Assembly: GCA_015655445.1 (NCBI GenBank)
Contig: JAATFA010000096.1
Location: 1-41,809 of the forward strand
Reading direction: 5' to 3'
From: Actinomycetales bacterium
Lineage (GTDB): Bacteria; Actinomycetota; Actinomycetes; Actinomycetales; Microbacteriaceae
DNA: 41,809 nucleotides
Both the position numbers and the translations under genes were made by a program. Positions within the stretch are counted from its first letter, which is position 1. The number at the start of each line of letters is the position of its first letter. Below, in pieces: positions 1 through 7,882 of this stretch. Under the pieces are notes generated by a model. It was given only the letters and a program-made list of their open reading frames with translations, did not search any database and was not told where the DNA came from.

Positions 1-632
1 CCGCGCTCTGCAGCGGCAGCGAGCCGCTCTCCATCGGCCACGGGCACGATCGGGTCGAGCGCTCCCACGATGACGAGCAGTGGCACCGTGATGCGGGCGA
101 TCGCCTCCCGCCGGTCCCAGTCCGCGAGAGCCTCGCAGAGCAGCGCGTAGTCGTCCGCGTTCACGCAGGCGAGATGTTCGATCGCGCGCGCCACATGCTC
201 GGGATGGCGTTCGGCGAAAGGCGCGCCGAACCACCGGAGCGCGATGCCCTCGGCGAGCGGGCGCATCCCGCCCGCTCGCACGGATGCCGCGCGGGCCCGC
301 CATCCCGCGGGGTCTCCGAGGCGTGCGCTCGAGCACGCGATCGTGAGGCTCTCCACGACATCGGGCGCGCCGAGGGCGATCTCGAGGCCGACCGCGCCAC
401 CGATCGAGACGCCGAGGTAGTGGAAGCGCGTGAGACCGCGAGCGGTCGCCCAGTCGAGCACGGACGCCGCGAGCGCGCGGATGGAGGACGCGGGCGCCAG
501 AGCTCCCGCACCATGACCTGGGAGCACGTAGGGGTGCGCGCGCACGTCCGGCGGGAGGCGCTCGAGCAGAGGTCTCCACAGCTGCGTCGCGTCGGCGCCC
601 AACGAGGGACCGAGCACGAGGTCGACGCCCAT
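1..632 (-). CDS. Alpha/beta hydrolase, 3-oxoadipate enol-lactonase-like (C-terminus cut by window edge)
   Basis: The real frame is not in the ORF track because it runs off the left edge; I read it from the reverse strand. It gives LVLGPSLG near the N-terminus, an oxyanion-side turn at LPGHGAG, the nucleophile elbow GVSIGG, and the acid-bearing stretch VIVGALDPIVP close to the edge, so the nucleophile Ser and the Asp are present while the catalytic His lies outside. The order and spacing resemble 3-oxoadipate enol-lactonases and related carboxylic-ester hydrolases. I chose the ATG at 632, which has GGAAGG 12 nt upstream and leaves a typical short lead into LVLGPSLG; an in-frame ATG at 644 and a GTG at 665 are alternatives. 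It diverges from the cyclase-family gene, suggesting a shared small-molecule ring-cleavage or ester-hydrolysis role (inference). Confidence 0.8.
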   Translation of the reverse strand, partial: MGVDLVLGPSLGADATQLWRPLLERLPPDVRAHPYVLPGHGAGALAPASSIRALAASVLDWATARGLTRFHYLGVSIGGAVGLEIALGAPDVVESLTIACSSARLGDPAGWRARAASVRAGGMRPLAEGIALRWFGAPFAERHPEHVARAIEHLACVNADDYALLCEALADWDRREAIARITVPLLVIVGALDPIVPVADGERLAAAAER

Positions 633-686
633 CGCGGCATGCATCCTTCCCGGATGCGCATGCACCCCGTACCATTAGAGCACCTT

Positions 687-701
687 GTGCGCTGAGCGCA
701 C
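687..701. promoter_or_regulatory. Perfect 15-bp palindrome (operator candidate) in divergent promoter
   Basis: GTGCGCTGAGCGCAC reads the same on both strands apart from its central base. It lies between the divergent hydrolase and cyclase genes, about 10 bp before a consensus -10 hexamer TATACT (711-716) that faces the cyclase gene, so a bound repressor would cover its -35 region. No regulator gene is adjacent inside the window. Confidence 0.5.
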
Positions 702-807
702 GATGGTTCGTATACTGAACACTCTAGACACGGGAACGCACGTGCTGGGGGCTCGCGAGAGGAACGACGTGGACGAGAACGATCGCGGTCACGGCACAGA
801 GGGGAAC

Positions 808-1770
808 ATGCCCGCCATGCACGACACATCCCGCATCCCGTCCTACCGCGACCTCCCGATCGTCGAGGGCATGCCGAGCGGCTGGGGCCTCTTCGGACCG
901 GACGACTCGCGCGGGAGGATGAACCTGCATGACCCGGCGAGCGTCGTGGCCGCCAGCCGACTCGTGCGAAGGGGGGCGGTCTTTCCCCTCGACGCGCCGA
1001 TCGGGTCGATCGAGCCGCCGTTCTTCCAGCGGGACGCCGTGCGCCACACGGTGTGGGCGCACCGGCCCCGCGAGTCGTTCGAGGACGCCTACGACAACCT
1101 CAACCCGCAGTCCGGCAGCCAGTGGGACGCGCTCGGCCACGTCGCGATCGGTCCCGACATGTTCTACAACGGAGTGACCTCTGAGCAGATTCTGCGCGGC
1201 GAGCGCAACACGATCCGCGACTGGGGCCGCACGGGGATCGTGGCGCGCGGGGTGCTCGTCGACGTCGCGGACCTCGTGCTCGCGCGCGGAGGGCCCGGAG
1301 CACGCGTCCCGATCACCGCTGACGACCTGCGGCGGGCACTCGACACGCTCGAACTCGAGCTCGGGCCGGGCGACGTGCTCCTCTTCCACACGGGGTTCCT
1401 CGACTGGCACGCCCGCCAGTCGCTCGACGAACGGCGCCGTCTCTCCCAGCGCGACTCCCTCGTCGCGCCGGGACTCGAGCAGTCGGAGTCGATGGCCGAG
1501 TTCCTGTGGGATGCCGGAGTCGCCGGCGTCGCCACTGACACGGCGGCCGTGGAGGCGTGGCCGCCGGACCGCAGCGACGCGGCTCGGCCCTTCGGGTTCC
1601 TGCACCGCGTCCTCATCGCGTCGTTCGGGATGGCGCTCGGCGAGCAGTGGTGGCTGCGCGAGCTCGCTGCCGACTGCGCGGCTGACGGCGTCGCGGAGTT
1701 CATGCTAGTGAGCGTGCCGCTGCAATCGCGCGGCGTCGCGTCGCCCGCCAACGTGCTCGCGATCAAGTAG
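808..1770 (+). CDS. Cyclase-family metal-dependent hydrolase (kynurenine formamidase-like fold)
   Basis: A 320-aa protein of the putative cyclase family (COG1878/PF04199), whose members hydrolyse amide or lactone bonds with a divalent metal. The N-terminal segment SGWGLFGPDDSRGRMN and the central GSQWDALGHV, which replaces the usual His-x-Gly-Thr-His-x-Asp metal motif, are typical of the longer ~310-340-aa branch; DVLLFHTGF in the middle and GVAGVATDTAAVE in the C-terminal third also fit. The ORF is open from 685, but the ATG at 808 has GAGGGG just upstream and places the protein at normal family length. A good -10 (TATACT, 711-716) lies about 90 nt upstream. Family assignment is firm; the substrate is unknown. 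Confidence 0.85.
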   Translation: MPAMHDTSRIPSYRDLPIVEGMPSGWGLFGPDDSRGRMNLHDPASVVAASRLVRRGAVFPLDAPIGSIEPPFFQRDAVRHTVWAHRPRESFEDAYDNLNPQSGSQWDALGHVAIGPDMFYNGVTSEQILRGERNTIRDWGRTGIVARGVLVDVADLVLARGGPGARVPITADDLRRALDTLELELGPGDVLLFHTGFLDWHARQSLDERRRLSQRDSLVAPGLEQSESMAEFLWDAGVAGVATDTAAVEAWPPDRSDAARPFGFLHRVLIASFGMALGEQWWLRELAADCAADGVAEFMLVSVPLQSRGVASPANVLAIK

Positions 1771-1874
1771 CGGCGCCGACGCGAGCTCGGCGAGACGGGC
1801 GTCCGGGGCCTCCCCTCCCCCGTGCTACGCAGCGCACAATGCGATACTGGTCCGATCGGCAGAGAGGTCGCTCC

Positions 1875-3698
1875 GTGACGAACGCGCCCGACGCGCACCT
1901 CCCCAAGCCCGAGTACCCGCGGCCGCAGCTCGTGCGGCCCGACTGGCTGAGCCTCAACGGGCAGTGGCAGTTCGAGATCGATCGCGGCGACTCCGGTCTC
2001 GAGCGCGGACTGCGCGACCGCGAGCTCGCGGACCGGATCCTCGTGCCCTTCGCGCCCGAGTCGACGGCGTCGGGGATCGGCGACGTCGACTTCCTGCACG
2101 CCGTCTGGTATCGCCGCACGGTGCGCATCCCGCACGCCTGGAGCGGACGGGACGTGCTGCTGCACTTCGGCGCCGTCGACCACGACACGACCGTGTGGGC
2201 GAACGGCGTCGAGGTCGCACGGCACCGCGGCGGGTTCAGCTCCTTCACCGCGGACCTCGCCGGCGTCGCCGAGCCCGGCGAGGACGTCACGATCGTCGTG
2301 CGCGCGCGGGACACGCCCTCCGATCGCCAGGCGCGCGGCAAGCAGTCGACGTGGTACGCCAACACGGGGTGCAACTACACGCGCACGACGGGCATCTGGC
2401 AGACGGTCTGGCTCGAGCCCGTGCCGCGCGTGCACGTCGCGCGGCTGCGGATCACGCCCTCGCTCGCGACCTCGCGGTTCGCGGTGACCGCCGTGCTCCG
2501 CGGCGACGCGACGAGCCACCGGGTGCGCGCGACGCTGTCGGACGTGGACGGCGAGGTCTGCACCGTGACCGTTGCGGCCGACGCCGACCTCGCGCCGTCC
2601 TTCGACCTCGAGGTGGCCGCCGACCGAGCGCGGCTGTGGAGCCCCGAGGACCCGTTCCTCTACGACGTCGCGGTCGAGCTGCTCGACGGCGAGGACGTCG
2701 TCGACCGGGTCGCCTCGTACGCGGGCCTCCGCTCGGTGAGCATCGCCGGGCGGCGCGTGCACCTCAACGGGCGCCCCGTCTTCCAGCGACTCGTGCTCGA
2801 CCAGGGCTACTGGCCGGACACGCTCATGACCTCGCCGAGCGATGAGGCGCTCCGCCGCGACATCGAGCTCTCACTCGCCGCGGGCTTCAACGGCGCGCGC
2901 CTGCACCAGAAGGTCTTCGAGGAGCGCTTCTACTACCACGCGGATCGCATGGGCTACCTCGTGTGGGGGGAGTTCGGCGACTGGGGCGTCTCCGGCCAGG
3001 GCGTCGTGGGCCACAACCAGCAGCCCACGGCCTCCTTCATCACCCAGTGGCTCGAGGTGCTCGAGCGGGACCACAACCACCCGTCGATCATCGGGTGGTG
3101 CCCCCTCAACGAGACGCACCAGACGCTCCACGACCGCATCACCCAGCTCGACGACGTCACGCACGGGATGTACCTCGCGACCAAGCTCGCCGACCCCTCG
3201 CGGCCGGTCATCGACGCATCGGGCTACTCGCACCGCGTGCGCGGGGCCGATGTGTACGACTCGCACAGCTACGAGCAGGACCCCGAGGCGTTCCGCGCCG
3301 AGCAGTCCGGGCTCCGGGACGGGCGCCCGCACACGAACACCGAGGACGGCCGCCAGATCTCGCTGCCGTACGCGGGGCAGCCGTACTTCGTCTCCGAGTA
3401 CGGGGGCGTCTGGTGGAACCCTGTGCTCGCCGCGGACGCGGACGAGCAGGACCCCGACCGCACCGGCTCATGGGGGTACGGCCAGCGCGTGGGCTCCGTC
3501 GAGGAGTGGTTCGAGCGGTTCGCGGGGCTCACGAACGTCCTGCTCGACGAGCCACTCATGTTCGGCTACTGCTACACGCAGCTCACCGACACCTTCCAGG
3601 AGGAGAACGGCGTCTACACGTTCGATCGCGAGCCGAAGTTCGACCTGGAGCGGCTGCGGACGATCCAGCGCCGAACTGCGGCCTACGAGCGCGGCTGA
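1875..3698 (+). CDS. Glycoside hydrolase family 2 (beta-glucuronidase/beta-galactosidase-like)
   Basis: A 607-aa GH2 enzyme with no visible signal peptide, so probably cytoplasmic. Residues ~15-180 form the jelly-roll sugar-binding domain (LSLNGQWQFEIDRG; WYRRTVRIP), ~190-300 the immunoglobulin-like domain, and ~300-600 the TIM barrel. The acid/base Glu is visible in CPLNETHQ and the nucleophile Glu in VSEYGG, both at the expected places. The GTG at 1875 is preceded by GAGAGG at 7 nt; the earlier ATG at 1839 overlaps a probable promoter -10 (GATACT) and is less likely. It is followed at once by a hairpin. Substrate (glucuronide, galactoside or other beta-glycoside) cannot be read from sequence; no transporter or regulator accompanies it. 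Confidence 0.9.
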   Translation: MTNAPDAHLPKPEYPRPQLVRPDWLSLNGQWQFEIDRGDSGLERGLRDRELADRILVPFAPESTASGIGDVDFLHAVWYRRTVRIPHAWSGRDVLLHFGAVDHDTTVWANGVEVARHRGGFSSFTADLAGVAEPGEDVTIVVRARDTPSDRQARGKQSTWYANTGCNYTRTTGIWQTVWLEPVPRVHVARLRITPSLATSRFAVTAVLRGDATSHRVRATLSDVDGEVCTVTVAADADLAPSFDLEVAADRARLWSPEDPFLYDVAVELLDGEDVVDRVASYAGLRSVSIAGRRVHLNGRPVFQRLVLDQGYWPDTLMTSPSDEALRRDIELSLAAGFNGARLHQKVFEERFYYHADRMGYLVWGEFGDWGVSGQGVVGHNQQPTASFITQWLEVLERDHNHPSIIGWCPLNETHQTLHDRITQLDDVTHGMYLATKLADPSRPVIDASGYSHRVRGADVYDSHSYEQDPEAFRAEQSGLRDGRPHTNTEDGRQISLPYAGQPYFVSEYGGVWWNPVLAADADEQDPDRTGSWGYGQRVGSVEEWFERFAGLTNVLLDEPLMFGYCYTQLTDTFQEENGVYTFDREPKFDLERLRTIQRRTAAYERG

Positions 3699-3720
3699 GC
3701 GATCGCCGCGAGGATCGCTC
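3697..3720 (+). terminator. Hairpin after GH2 gene
   Basis: GAGCGATC and GATCGCTC form an 8-bp perfect stem around an 8-nt loop, beginning inside the stop codon of the GH2 gene. There is no strong U tract (GACTCTTCC follows), as is usual for high-G+C terminators. Confidence 0.5.
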
Positions 3721-3845
3721 GACTCTTCCGTGCCCGCCAGGCGCGATGCGCCGCGGGACGCGCACATGCGCGCACGCTATCGCGTCGGGGCGGGACGCGG
3801 GTGCGCGGCGTAGTGTTCCGTTCGCGCGACGAGACGGGGGGATGC

Positions 3846-4394
3846 ATGGCCGGTGTCGAGGTGCGACCCGCGAGAGCCGAGGCGTGGCCCGACCTCGAGC
3901 GCGTGCTCGGACGTGCGGGCGGGAGCAACGGGTGCTGGTGCCAGTATTGGCTGCTCGGACCCGCCTACCGTGAGCGCGATCGCGACGAGAACCGGCGCGA
4001 CCTGGAGCGGCAGGTCGCCGCGGGCGACGCCGGCCTCCTCGCCTATCGCGACGGCGAGCCCGTCGCATGGGCGCGGTTCGGTCCGCGTGCACGCCTGCGA
4101 TGGCTCGCCGCGAGGTTCCGATCGTCCGAGCTCCCGCCCGGGGAGCCGTGGTCGCTCTCGTGCCTCTACGTCGCGCCAGCCGCTCGCGGGGACGGGACGA
4201 TGCGCGCGCTCATCCGGCACGCAGCCTGCTGGGGCGACGCCGAAGGCGTCCCGGTGGAGGCTTACCCGATCGACGCCGCCGTCCCCGGCGCGACGGGCAA
4301 CCGCTTCAGCGGGGTCCTGAGCGCGTTCGTGTCCGAGGGGTTCGTCGAGGTGGGCCGCCTCGCGAGGGATCGGGCGATCGTCCGGCACGAGTGA
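3846..4394 (+). CDS. GNAT family N-acetyltransferase
   Basis: A 182-aa protein of the GCN5-related acetyltransferase superfamily. The acetyl-CoA-binding core is seen as SLSCLYVAPAARGDGTMRALIRHA around residues 100-125: a beta strand, then an Arg/Gly-rich pyrophosphate loop in the usual Q/RxxGxG/A position, then a helix. The N-terminal GCWCQYWLLG and the C-terminal GNRFSGVLSAFVSEGF are typical of a small actinobacterial GNAT subgroup of unknown substrate. The ATG at 3846 follows GGGGGG at a few nt, which favours it over the ORF-track start at 3801. It stands alone between the GH2 and an MFS gene. Confidence 0.85.
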   Translation: MAGVEVRPARAEAWPDLERVLGRAGGSNGCWCQYWLLGPAYRERDRDENRRDLERQVAAGDAGLLAYRDGEPVAWARFGPRARLRWLAARFRSSELPPGEPWSLSCLYVAPAARGDGTMRALIRHAACWGDAEGVPVEAYPIDAAVPGATGNRFSGVLSAFVSEGFVEVGRLARDRAIVRHE

Positions 4395-4467
4395 GCGCGC
4401 GGCCCGCGACCGCCACGCGGCGACGGTCCTTACTGTTGAATCGCGTCACGACGGTAAGTTGTGCGCC

Positions 4468-5757
4468 ATGGTCGCGCGCGGGGACTCCGAGGAGACCGGA
4501 CGCGCGTGGCGCTCGAGACCGTTCCGATGGCTGTTCGCCGCCTTCACCGTCTCGGCGCTGGGCTCGGAGGTCACTGTCCTCGTCCTCCCCCTCATCGCGG
4601 CGCTCGCCCTGCGGGCGGGACCGGTCGAGATGGGCGTGCTCGCAGGCATGGGCTCCGCGCCGACGTTCCTCTTGAGTCTCGTGGCGGGCATGACCGTCGA
4701 TCGGCTGCGGCGGCAGCGCACGCTCATGATCGTGGCGGACGCGACGCGCGCCGCGCTGCTCCTGTGCCTTCTCGCCGCCCTCGCGGCCGGCCTGCTCTCC
4801 ATGCCGCTTCTCTACGTCGTCACGTTCTGCCTCGGCACGGCGGTGCTCTTCCACGAGACGGCCCAGAACACCTACCTGCTTCAGGTTCTGCCGCGTCGCC
4901 TCATCCTCGACGCGAACAGCAAGCTCCAGGTGAGCTACTCGCTCGGAGAGGCGGCGGGCCCGGGCCTCGGAGGGGTGCTCGTCCAGGCCGTCGCGGCGCC
5001 GGTCGCGATCCTCGCCATGGCGCTCGCCCCGATGGCATCGGCCCTGCTGCTCACGCGCGCGGGCACTCCGGCGGAGACGCACCGGGCGACCGGCGGCCAC
5101 ACCGGCTCCCGCGTGCGCCCGCTCGCGGAGATCGTGGAGGGCGTCCGCGCGCTCGTCACGCATCCCCTGCTCGGCTCCTGGACGGTGTGGGGTGCGGTCT
5201 CGGTCGTGTTCCTCGGAGCATTCGAGGGGCAGTACCTGCTCTTCGCGACGCGCGGCCTGCACCTGGATCCGGCCGCGGTCGGCCTCGTCGCGCTCCTCGG
5301 CGCCGCGGGCGCGCTGCCCGCGACGCTCGCCATCCGGCCGATGAGCGCACGCCTCCCGGCGGGCAAGTCGATCGTCGCGGGCCTGGGCGTCTCCTATCTC
5401 GCGCTCCTCGCGATCCCCCTCGCGCTGCCGGCCGAGGGCGAGCCCGCCGTGCTCGTGGCCGTGCTCGTCGGCGCGCGCATCGTCCAGACCTTCACGTTCA
5501 CGGTGAGCAACGTCGAGCAGTGGAGCCTGCGGCAGATGAGCACGCCGCGAGCTCTGCTGGGTCGGGTCTCGGCCGCCCACAGATTCCTCATGGGCACGGC
5601 GGAGACGGCGGGCGCGCTCGGGGGCGGGCTCGTCGCGCACGCGGTCGGCCTGCCCGTCGCGCTCGTCGCCTTCGCCGTCGCGGGCGCCCTCGTGCTCCTC
5701 CCCCTCCTCTCCCGGCCGATCTGGAGGCTCGACAGGCTGTCGACCGACCGCTCGTAG
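4468..5757 (+). CDS. MFS transporter, 12-TM drug/siderophore exporter type (MFS_3)
   Basis: A 429-aa integral membrane protein with about twelve hydrophobic segments. The N-terminal FRWLFAAFTVSALGSEVTVLVLPLIA and the loop 2-3 motif GMTVDRLRRQR are characteristic of the MFS_3 group that includes EntS-like siderophore exporters and macrolide efflux proteins. The start is set at ATG 4468: TAAGTT (4455-4460) sits exactly 7 nt upstream, so the mRNA is probably leaderless; the TTG at 4459 would fall inside that hexamer. The substrate is unknown and no regulator adjoins it. Confidence 0.87.
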   Translation: MVARGDSEETGRAWRSRPFRWLFAAFTVSALGSEVTVLVLPLIAALALRAGPVEMGVLAGMGSAPTFLLSLVAGMTVDRLRRQRTLMIVADATRAALLLCLLAALAAGLLSMPLLYVVTFCLGTAVLFHETAQNTYLLQVLPRRLILDANSKLQVSYSLGEAAGPGLGGVLVQAVAAPVAILAMALAPMASALLLTRAGTPAETHRATGGHTGSRVRPLAEIVEGVRALVTHPLLGSWTVWGAVSVVFLGAFEGQYLLFATRGLHLDPAAVGLVALLGAAGALPATLAIRPMSARLPAGKSIVAGLGVSYLALLAIPLALPAEGEPAVLVAVLVGARIVQTFTFTVSNVEQWSLRQMSTPRALLGRVSAAHRFLMGTAETAGALGGGLVAHAVGLPVALVAFAVAGALVLLPLLSRPIWRLDRLSTDRS

Positions 5758-5833
5758 CCGGGTCGCGCGCGTTCGATCCGCGCGAGGATCCGGCACCGTT
5801 CGGCCGGGGGGCGAGTCGCGCCGGCCGCGGCGC

Positions 5834-6388
5834 TCAGCGGACTACGTCGTAGACGAGGCGCGCGAACTGGCCGTGGGCGTGCGCCGAGACGAGTCGCAGC
5901 CGATCCGCCTCGATGCGGCGCGGAAGCAGCGGCGCACCGCCCGTGAGCGCGACGGGCGCCACGGTGAGCCCGATCCCGTCGAGCGCGCCCGCGTCGAAGA
6001 ACTGCCCCGCGAGGTCGCCGCCGCCCATCACCCAGATGTCTCCGTCGCCTGCGGCGGCCCGGAGCCGGGGCAGCAGCTCAGCGACCGGGCCCGAGACGAA
6101 CCGCACGTCGGCGCCGGCCGGGACGGGAAGGGAGCGCCGCGTGAAGACGAACGTCGGCTTCTGCCCGTAGAACAGCTGCCACTTCTCCGGATGCTCGAGC
6201 AGCGCCTCCGCCCGCAGGGCCCACTCGTATGTCGTGGACCCTTCCACGAGGACCGTCACCCCCTTGGGCAGCAGTCCGCCCTCGGGCAGGCCGTCGTGGT
6301 CGACCGCGAACAGCCAGTCCAACGACCCCGCCTCGTCCGCGATCCACCCGTTCATGCTCGTCGCCGTGTCGAAGATGATGCGTCCCAC
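5834..6388 (-). CDS. Dihydrofolate reductase-family protein (RibD C-terminal domain)
   Basis: A 184-aa single-domain protein of the RibD_C/DHFR-like fold (PF01872). The N-terminal GRIIFDTATSMNGWIAD, the middle VFTRR and the nucleotide-binding IWVMGGGDLAGQFFDAG match the NADPH-dependent reductase family used in riboflavin synthesis and in many stand-alone oxidoreductases of unknown substrate. The ORF track starts 42 codons earlier, but conserved sequence begins at GRIIF. The GTG at 6388 has TAGGGT 7 nt upstream (6401-6396), so a leaderless start there is most likely. It is convergent with the MFS gene and divergent from the F420-type reductase. Confidence 0.85.
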   Translation of the reverse strand: MGRIIFDTATSMNGWIADEAGSLDWLFAVDHDGLPEGGLLPKGVTVLVEGSTTYEWALRAEALLEHPEKWQLFYGQKPTFVFTRRSLPVPAGADVRFVSGPVAELLPRLRAAAGDGDIWVMGGGDLAGQFFDAGALDGIGLTVAPVALTGGAPLLPRRIEADRLRLVSAHAHGQFARLVYDVVR

Positions 6389-6514
6389 GCCGACGACCCT
6401 ACGATCCCCCACCGACACTCGGGCTGCGGCGGCGCACGCACGGGCCGACACGATCTCCGCCCCATCGTGCCCGCGCCCTCCCCGCGGCGCGCACGGGCCA
6501 CCTAGACTGACCAC

Positions 6515-6970
6515 GTGAGCGACTCCGCGCGTCGGTACGTCAAGCCGGGCGCCTTCACGAATCGGGTGTTCAACCCGCTCGTCGCCTGGCTCACGAGGCG
6601 CGGCCTCGGCCTCAAGGGCGCCGCGATCCTCGAGGTGCGGGGCCGGAGGTCGGGGGAGCTGCGCACGACGCCCGTGAACCCGCTGACCCTCGACGGCGAG
6701 CGGTACCTGCTCGCTCCCCGCGGCGAGACGGAGTGGGTGCGCAACATCCGTGTCGCCGGCGTCGGGGCGCTCATCACGCGGCGCCGCCGCGAGGACTTCG
6801 CGGTCGTCGAGGTGCCCGATGTGGACAAGCCCCCCATCATCCGCGCCTACCTGCGGGCATGGGCGTGGGAGGTCGGCGCGTTCTTCGACGGACTCACGGC
6901 CGCCTCGAGCGACGCCGACGTGGCCGCGGTCGCGGCCGGATTCCCCGTCTTCCGCATCGTCGAGCGCTGA
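6515..6970 (+). CDS. Deazaflavin (F420)-dependent nitroreductase-family protein
   Basis: A 151-aa split beta-barrel protein of the DDN family (PF04075), small enzymes that bind F420 (or FMN/haem in relatives). The signature is LEVRGRRSGELRTTPVNPL followed by ERYLLAPRGETEWVRNIRVAG, the usual cofactor-phosphate and isoalloxazine-side strands. GTG at 6515 has TAGACT (6503-6508) exactly 6 nt upstream and no Shine-Dalgarno sequence, a textbook leaderless layout. Substrate is unknown. A second family member lies at 9447-9881, with a TetR gene and an exporter between them. Confidence 0.87.
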   Translation: MSDSARRYVKPGAFTNRVFNPLVAWLTRRGLGLKGAAILEVRGRRSGELRTTPVNPLTLDGERYLLAPRGETEWVRNIRVAGVGALITRRRREDFAVVEVPDVDKPPIIRAYLRAWAWEVGAFFDGLTAASSDADVAAVAAGFPVFRIVER

Positions 6971-6997
6971 GCCGCACGAGCGCGACCGCGTGGTCGA

Positions 6998-7822
6998 TCA
7001 GTGCCGCTCGTCCCGCCTGCTGGGCTTGTCCGGCTTTCCCCGCGCGCCCGGATCACCCGCGCGCCGCGCGCGCGGCTCGTCCCTCTCGAGCCCGTCGAGC
7101 ATGAGCGCGATCGTGAAGTCGAACCGCTCGTGGCCGCGGCCCGCGGTGAGCTCGCGCGCGTACCGCACGACGTGGGGGAACATCGCGACGGGCAGCATCC
7201 GCAGCTGCTCCACGAGCTCGTCCTGCCCGAGCAGCCACGGCGCAGTCGAGTCGCGCGTGCTCTGAGCGACGAGGGACGCCTCGAGGCTGTAGGCGCTCAC
7301 GTACAAGGACAGCGCGTCGATCGCCCACGCCGCGCGCTGGGGCGGGACACCCGCGGCGAGCAGTATCGCGAGCATGGCCTCGTTGACGCGCAGGGTCTTC
7401 GGATTGGCCGGCACGACGGCGAGCGAGGCGCGCGCGATGCCGGGGTACCGCAGGTACTGATCGCGCAGCTGCGCGCAGACGTCGGTGATCTGCTCGCGCC
7501 ACGAGCCGGGATCGGGCTCGGGCAGCGCGACGGCCGCTCTGAGCTCGCCGATGAGCAGATCGTCGAGCTCGGCTTTGCTCCGAACGTGTGCGTAGAGCGA
7601 GGCCGGGCCGGTGTCGAGCGCCGCGGCGATCCGCCGCATCGTCAAGGCGTCGAACCCCTCGCGCTCGACGATCGCGAACGCCGTCGCCACGATCCTCTCG
7701 ACCGTGATGGGCGCCGACCGCCGGGAGGGCCGGCGACGGCTCCCCTGTCCCGTGAGCTCCGCGATCTGCTCCGCCCAGCGCGCTCGGAACGCGCTCGCCT
7801 GCGGCGGCTCAGCCTCACCCAC
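6998..7822 (-). CDS. TetR/AcrR family repressor with TetR_C (PF02909-type) ligand domain
   Basis: A 274-aa regulator. A basic N-terminal tail is followed by the helix-turn-helix at about residues 40-85 (TVERIVATAFAIVEREGFDALTMRRIAAAL then SLYAHVRSKAELDDLL), and a long helical ligand-binding domain as in the classical TetR group. The GTG at 7822 has TAGGCT 6 nt upstream, so it may be leaderless, though GGAGG also lies in that gap. It diverges from a 14-TM MFS exporter, and a large dyad sits between them, so it most likely represses both itself and the exporter and is released by the exporter's substrate. The extreme C-terminus is Arg/Asp-rich and probably disordered. Confidence 0.9.
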   Translation of the reverse strand: MGEAEPPQASAFRARWAEQIAELTGQGSRRRPSRRSAPITVERIVATAFAIVEREGFDALTMRRIAAALDTGPASLYAHVRSKAELDDLLIGELRAAVALPEPDPGSWREQITDVCAQLRDQYLRYPGIARASLAVVPANPKTLRVNEAMLAILLAAGVPPQRAAWAIDALSLYVSAYSLEASLVAQSTRDSTAPWLLGQDELVEQLRMLPVAMFPHVVRYARELTAGRGHERFDFTIALMLDGLERDEPRARRAGDPGARGKPDKPSRRDERH

Positions 7823-7840
7823 GCCTCCAGCCTACCATCT

Positions 7841-7877
7841 CATCGAACGACGTTCTTGTAACGAACGTTGTTCGATG
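7841..7877. promoter_or_regulatory. 37-bp TetR operator (two 15-bp arms)
   Basis: CATCGAACGACGTTC and GAACGTTGTTCGATG are inverted copies with a single mismatch, separated by TTGTAAC. Each arm is itself a small palindrome (GAACG-A-CGTTC and GAAC-GTT-GTTC), so the site could hold two repressor dimers. It lies between the -10 of the tetR-like gene (7834-7829) and the ATG of the exporter (7883), so it can block both. Confidence 0.8.
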
Positions 7878-7882
7878 AAAGA

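Noticed and set aside
161-829. ORF-track frame on the minus strand over the alpha/beta hydrolase.
   Set aside because: The hydrolase motifs GVSIGG and GALDPIVP lie in another minus-strand frame, which runs off the window edge.
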